Below are positions 55,701 through 61,700 of a stretch of 64,000 nt of DNA, in pieces. The position numbers and the translations under genes are program-made. The stretch comes from Ensifer sp. Root278 (lineage in GTDB: Bacteria; Pseudomonadota; Alphaproteobacteria; Rhizobiales; Rhizobiaceae): the NCBI RefSeq assembly GCF_001429285.1, contig NZ_LMJJ01000008.1, positions 76,770 through 140,769 on the forward strand. Reading direction: 5' to 3'. Within the stretch, counting starts at the first letter, position 1, and each line of letters starts with the position of its first letter. Below the pieces are notes generated by a model, which worked only from the letters and a program-made list of their open reading frames with translations, had not been told where the DNA came from and ran no database searches.

Positions 55701-58700
55701 CAGTGTGACAATCATCGATTCCGATACTTTGGCCGCCATCGGCGCGGGTGCCGCGATCAACCAGGGCTTTGCAGACTATCAGTTGCATCCGGGCAATGTC
55801 GGCCTCGGGCAGGGCGTTTATGTCAACGCCGCCAATGATGTCCGCATCACGTCCTTTGCCGGCTCGGCTGCCGTCGGCTTCGTCGGCATCGGTGGTGGCA
55901 TCGATTTCGGCAGCATCAAGAACGACACCACAGCCTCGATCGGCGCGAATGCTGACATCCTGGCCCGCAACGATGTCGCTGTCAGTGCAGACTCGATTCA
56001 GGCCCTCAAGGGCTTCGCCTTCAGCGGCGTCGGCGGCGTCGTGGGCCTCGGTGCGTCGGTCTCGGTCTGGTCGATCGGACAGGATTTCAAGGACGATTAC
56101 GCCAACGAGAAGGAAGGCACGTCGGGCGATGCCACCACAGGTGGTGGCGACAACGCGGCCGCCGATGCGGGGGAAAAGACCGATGGCGGCGTCGGCGAAC
56201 TGACCGGCCAGATGACCGGTTTCAGCGGCGACGGAAACTCCCGCACCGCGGACTCCCGTGTCAGGGACAACATGCAGGGTGCATCGGACCGGCTGAACGA
56301 CCCGTCGTTCTTCTCGGGCGCGGACCTCGATGCCGCGTTGATCCCGACGAATGAGGAGCACGGTACCACCGCCACGATCGAAACCGGTGCGGATGTCGAG
56401 GCCGGCCATGACATTCTGGTCGTCTCGCGCCAGAACATGAAGGTCGATCTTCTGATCGGCAACGCTGCCGCGGGCCTCGTCGGCGCCGGCGCAGCCGTGA
56501 CCGTGCTCAACGTCTCCGGACAGGTCAAGGCAAAGGCCGGCGGTAACCTCAGCGCCGGCAACCAGATCAAGGTCGAGGCTGAGCTTGACGAAGAGGTCGA
56601 TGTGACGACCGTCGCCTTCCAGGGCGGGTTCGTCGGCCTCGGCGCATCGGTCATCGTCATCAACGATACCAGCCGCGTGCAGGCCCGCCTGCTCGATGGA
56701 ACCGTGGTGGAGAATGCCGCCCTGTTGTCGGTCAACGCTTCGAACACGCAGGACTTCGACGTCACGACGACAGGCATACAGGTCGGCGCAGTGGCGGCCG
56801 GCGCCTCCTATGTCGACCTCAATATCGGCGACACGGACGACAGCACTATCGAATCTCTGGCGACCATCGGGGCTGGCAGCCAGATCGGCCAGACCGACAC
56901 GGTCGGTGCGATCACTGTGCATGCGGACTCGACCGTCGACGCCAAGGCGGAGACCTTTGCGCTCGCCGGCGGTGCGCTCGGCCTCTCGTTCAATTTTGCG
57001 CTGATCGATGTTGAGACCAACATCGAAGCATCGATCCTTGGCGGCGCAAACATCGATGCCACCGGCACCGTGACGCTGGAAGCGCTTTCGAGCCACAATG
57101 CCAAGGGCGATGTTTTCGCGCTCACCATCGGTCTCGGCGCGGTCGGCACGAGCTTCGTGACGGTGAATGTCGTGCCGACGACAAGTGCGCTGATCGGTGG
57201 CAATTCGACTATTACAGCCGGCGGCATCGTCATGCTCGCCTCCCACAATTTCGTCGGCGAAACAGCGACGGATCGTGGCGCCAAGGCCTTTGCCGAAGCC
57301 TCGGGTGGCGGCCTGTTCAGCGGCCAGGGCGCAGTGCCCACCGCCAAGGCCAACGCCATCGTCAATGCTACGATCGGCGCGGGCGGCAGCCTGACCATTA
57401 CCAACGACATCGATATCAAGTCGCGCCTGCGCAACTACGCCGTCGCCAACACCGAGGCGAATTCCTTTGGTGCGGCCGCTGTCGGTGCAACCGATGCTGA
57501 AGCGACCGCTAACGGCCAGTCGAACGCGGCGATGAATGCCAATATCGTTTCGGTTCGCGACATCGGGGTCGACGCGCTTGCGATCAACGGCGCGCTCGCC
57601 GTTGCGGAAGCGACAGGCGGCGGCGTCCTCGGGGCGCTGACGCTCAACAGCGCCACGGCAACCGCAAGCCCGTCCTCCGTTGCGGCGACCATCGGCAACA
57701 ATACGTCCGTTCAGTCCGCACGCCATATCCGGCTCAAGGCACTCGCCAACACCGAAGGGGATTCGAAGGTCGTCGGCGTGACGATCGGCGGCATTTTCGG
57801 CGCCGGCGATTCCGATGCCACGACCAATGTCAGCCCGACCGTCTCCAGCACCATTGGCACTGGCAGCGTCATCAATGCGACCGGCACGGTTTCGGTCGAG
57901 GCGATTGCCGCGCCCATTCCAGGCACGCAGCCCGACTATGCAGTCGTCGACGCCGATGGTGTCGCCAACACCATCACCGTCAACAACCATGGTCTCGTGA
58001 CCGGCGATACCGTCGAATACGATGCCGGCAGCGGTGGCGCGGTGATCCCCGGTCTTAACTGGCCCGATCCGCAGGATCCGGCGGTCAACCGTCAGTACAA
58101 CGTCATCAACGTCATCGATGGCGGCAATGTCGACCCGAACAAGCTATACTTCGGCTCGACTTTCAATGCCGCAAGCATCGATTCCGAAACCGAGATTATT
58201 ACTTTCCAGGGGGCGCATAACTTCATCAGCGGCGATGCCGTGCGTTACTATGCCGGGCCGGACGAGACGGTGAACAGCTTCGGCCTGACCGAGGGCAATC
58301 TCTACTACGTTCTGGTTATCGACGAGTCCCATATCAAACTGGTCAATACGCATGACAAGGCGGTCAACCCGCAAAACTACTTCAAGAACTTCCAGCCCGA
58401 CGACATCGCCGGCAATCAGATCACGATCTCCGGTCATGGGTTCACCAATGGCATGGCCGTCACCTATGACGCGCCCGACGCCAAGACCTTCGTCAGCCGG
58501 CAGGTCGATGTCCATCCGACGGCACTCAATCCCGATGGCTCACCGATTGACGACGGCACGCAGAACAACATTCGCTTCTTTGACGACAACGGCAACGCGC
58601 TGAACCATGGGTTCAGCGAGGGCGAGCACGTTGTCTACAACGTCGAAACGGAAACGGGAGCGCCCGGAACGCCGATCGGGGGGCTGTCCGATGGCCAGAC

Positions 58701-61700
58701 CTACCGTGTCCACGTCGTCAATTCGACGACGATCCAACTGAAACGCAATGACGTGGTCACAGAACAGGTTCAGTTCGTCCGCAATGGGGCCGGCGACCGG
58801 ATCATCCGTACCGATGGCGAGAACTGGGCCGATTTCGGTTTTGGAACTGGTACTCTGTTCATCAGCGGCGCCGGTGCCAACAGCGGTACCTACACCGTTA
58901 CCGGCGTCAGCGGCAGCACGCTGATCCTGTCGGTCGTCAACAGCGTTACTGAAACGACGCTCACCAAGACCTTCGATCAGTCGATCATCACGCTCACGCC
59001 CAACAAGGCGAAGACTGCCGACGACATCCATTCGCTGATCAACGCCAAGAATCTGCCAATCGGCGGGCTCGAAGACGGCAAGACCTATTATGTCCGTGGC
59101 GTCAGCGGGCCCGGCGACGATACCTTCGAACTGTGGGACGCGCCTTCCGGCGGCACGCAGATGACGTTGACGCCGACCGGGCTTTCCGGCCCCTACGCCA
59201 ACCATCGCATTGGCGCGCTGGCCGTCGACATATCGAGCGACAGCACGAGCGAGCAACAGCTTCGGATCGACATCAACGATGCAGTGACGTCGGTAGCTGG
59301 CGGCCAGTTCCTGTTCGGCCCGGGCGAGGTCTCGCTCAGCGAAATCGCGCCGCAGTCAGGCGACGGCGTATCCTCGGCCTATTCAAAGGGTTCCGGCGGC
59401 GGCTTTGTTGGCGTCAACGGCAATGACGCCAATATCACCAGCAATCCGAACGTGACCGCCACGATATCGGCGACGCTTGTAACGACGAGCGGCGATGTCT
59501 CGATCGCCACATCGGCCACCACCAATACGACGGCGCACGCGGTCAACGGCACCGGCGGCTTCGTCGCCGTCGGCGACGCGGATGCCAACAGCTACCAGGA
59601 CATCAACAGTGTTGCCTCGGTTGGGGACGGCACGCGCATCGTCGCCGGCAAGAACGTCACCGTTGCATCCAGCACCAATGCCAATACCGGAGCCTCGTCG
59701 CATGCGAGCGCCGGCGGTGCCGTTGGCTTGGCTTCGCCGACGACCGTAGTCTGGATCGAGTACAACAGTGCCGCGACGATCGGCGCCGACGCGATCGTCG
59801 TCGCCGGCGAACTGGCACGGCTAACCGCCTATTCCGAAGCCGGCGTTTCCGCCAAGTCGACCGGTTCAGGCGTCGGCTTCGGCGGAGATGGCGATGCCGT
59901 CACCCATGTCTATATCGGTGTTGCGGATCCGAACCCCGATCCGGATCAGGCCGACACGATCGCAACGCTCGGCGACCGGGCTGTTCTGAGCGCCAAGCGG
60001 GCCGTTGCCAGCGCGAAAGTCGGGCGCTTCGACGTCTTCGCCGGAAGCGACGGCCGCGGCGCCGGCTTCTATGGCGAAGGCCAGGCCGAAAGCACCATAA
60101 CGGCCCGGCCGAAGGCGGAAGTGCACATCAATGCCGACGCCGAACTGACCGGCTGGGAGGGCGTCGACCTCGTCACCCGCTACGACAACGTCAAGACGCA
60201 TGCCAAGTCCTATGCCCGTGCCACAGGCCTTTTCGGCTTCGTCGATTCCGATGCGCACAACGACACCGACGTGGCGTCGAAGATATTCGGCGCCGCCGGC
60301 GCACTGGTCACGGCCGGCCCGCGCGACAATGCGGATGGTGTTCTCGGCCATCCGGATTACCCGCAGGAGCCCGCGGCATCGAGCGAACACCTGGCGCTCT
60401 ATGCTTCCACCGTCAACGGCTCGATCTCGCAGACGGATGACGCCGACCACAGCAAGCGTTCGCTTGCCGCCGGCGGCTCCGATGGCAGCAGCCCCGACGA
60501 CCGGCCGCAACAGATCGATTTCAATTCGGATGTCCTCATTCTCTCCGGGCGCTCGCCAGAACTGGTTGTCAAACAGCTCGTCATCGGTGCTGACGGCCAG
60601 ATCGACGTCGCGGTCGAGGTGACCGTCAACGACGGCGCAAGTGGTGGCGGTAGCAGCGAAGGAGAGGGCGATACGATCCAGAGCGCCGACATCGTCGTCA
60701 ACGACATCGTCAATCCTGGCCCGGGCGACGTCGTCTTCGATTCCGACACGATGGTCGGTTCCGGCGGCACCTGGACGTTCCGCGATACGCTGCAGCGCGT
60801 CACGATCCGCAACGAGTCCGACAAGGACATCATCATCAACAACATCGACGTTGTAACCGACGAGCAACCGCTTGCCTGGCTGAACCCGTCGAAGACAGTG
60901 ACCCTGACGTTCAACATCGAGCGCGAGGTGGCGCCGACGCTGATTGAGATCACCGACACGGGCGGCCGGTCGGATATCTATATCAACGGCACCATCGAAA
61001 ACCCGATCGGGACCACCTCGATCGTCAATACCGACGGATCCGTTTTCGCGACCCACGATCGCGGTGTGCTCGGCAGCGACGGCCGGGAATCCCTGATCCG
61101 CACGCACATCCTCAATATCCGCGCGGATGAAAACGTCGGCACGACAGGAAACCGCGTCAACATCGACATCGTCGACAGCGCCGGCCTGCCGCAGCTTGTC
61201 AGCTTCGATACCGGCCGTGTCAGCGGCTTGACGGAGCAGATCTTCCTCGGGCACGAAAGCCGCTTCTATACCGGCCAACTCGTGCGCTATGACGCGGTCA
61301 GCACGGCGATCGGTGGGCTCGTCGATGGCGGCTACTACTATGTCATCGCTTCGTCCGATGGCCTGAGCGTTAAGCTGGCGAGCACGCTGGCGAATTCCCT
61401 CGCCGGTGTCGCGATCAATCTTTCGCCGAGCGGGCCGCTCACCAATCAGCACAGCCTGATTGCGGCGGAGACATTTACCGTCGATGCCGTCCAGAACATC
61501 AACCTCGACCTCAAGGCCCTGCTGCGCGAAGATCTCGGCGGCGGCTACTACATTGTCGAAATCGACCGGATAAGCGCCGGCGATAGCGCCAATGTGCTGC
61601 TACAGGCGAGCCTCGAGCAGAGCGGCGCAGGGGCCTCGGGCGGCGTGCTCGTCAAGGCGCCGAGCCAGGCAGCCGGGATCACCCATTACAACTTCTTCCG

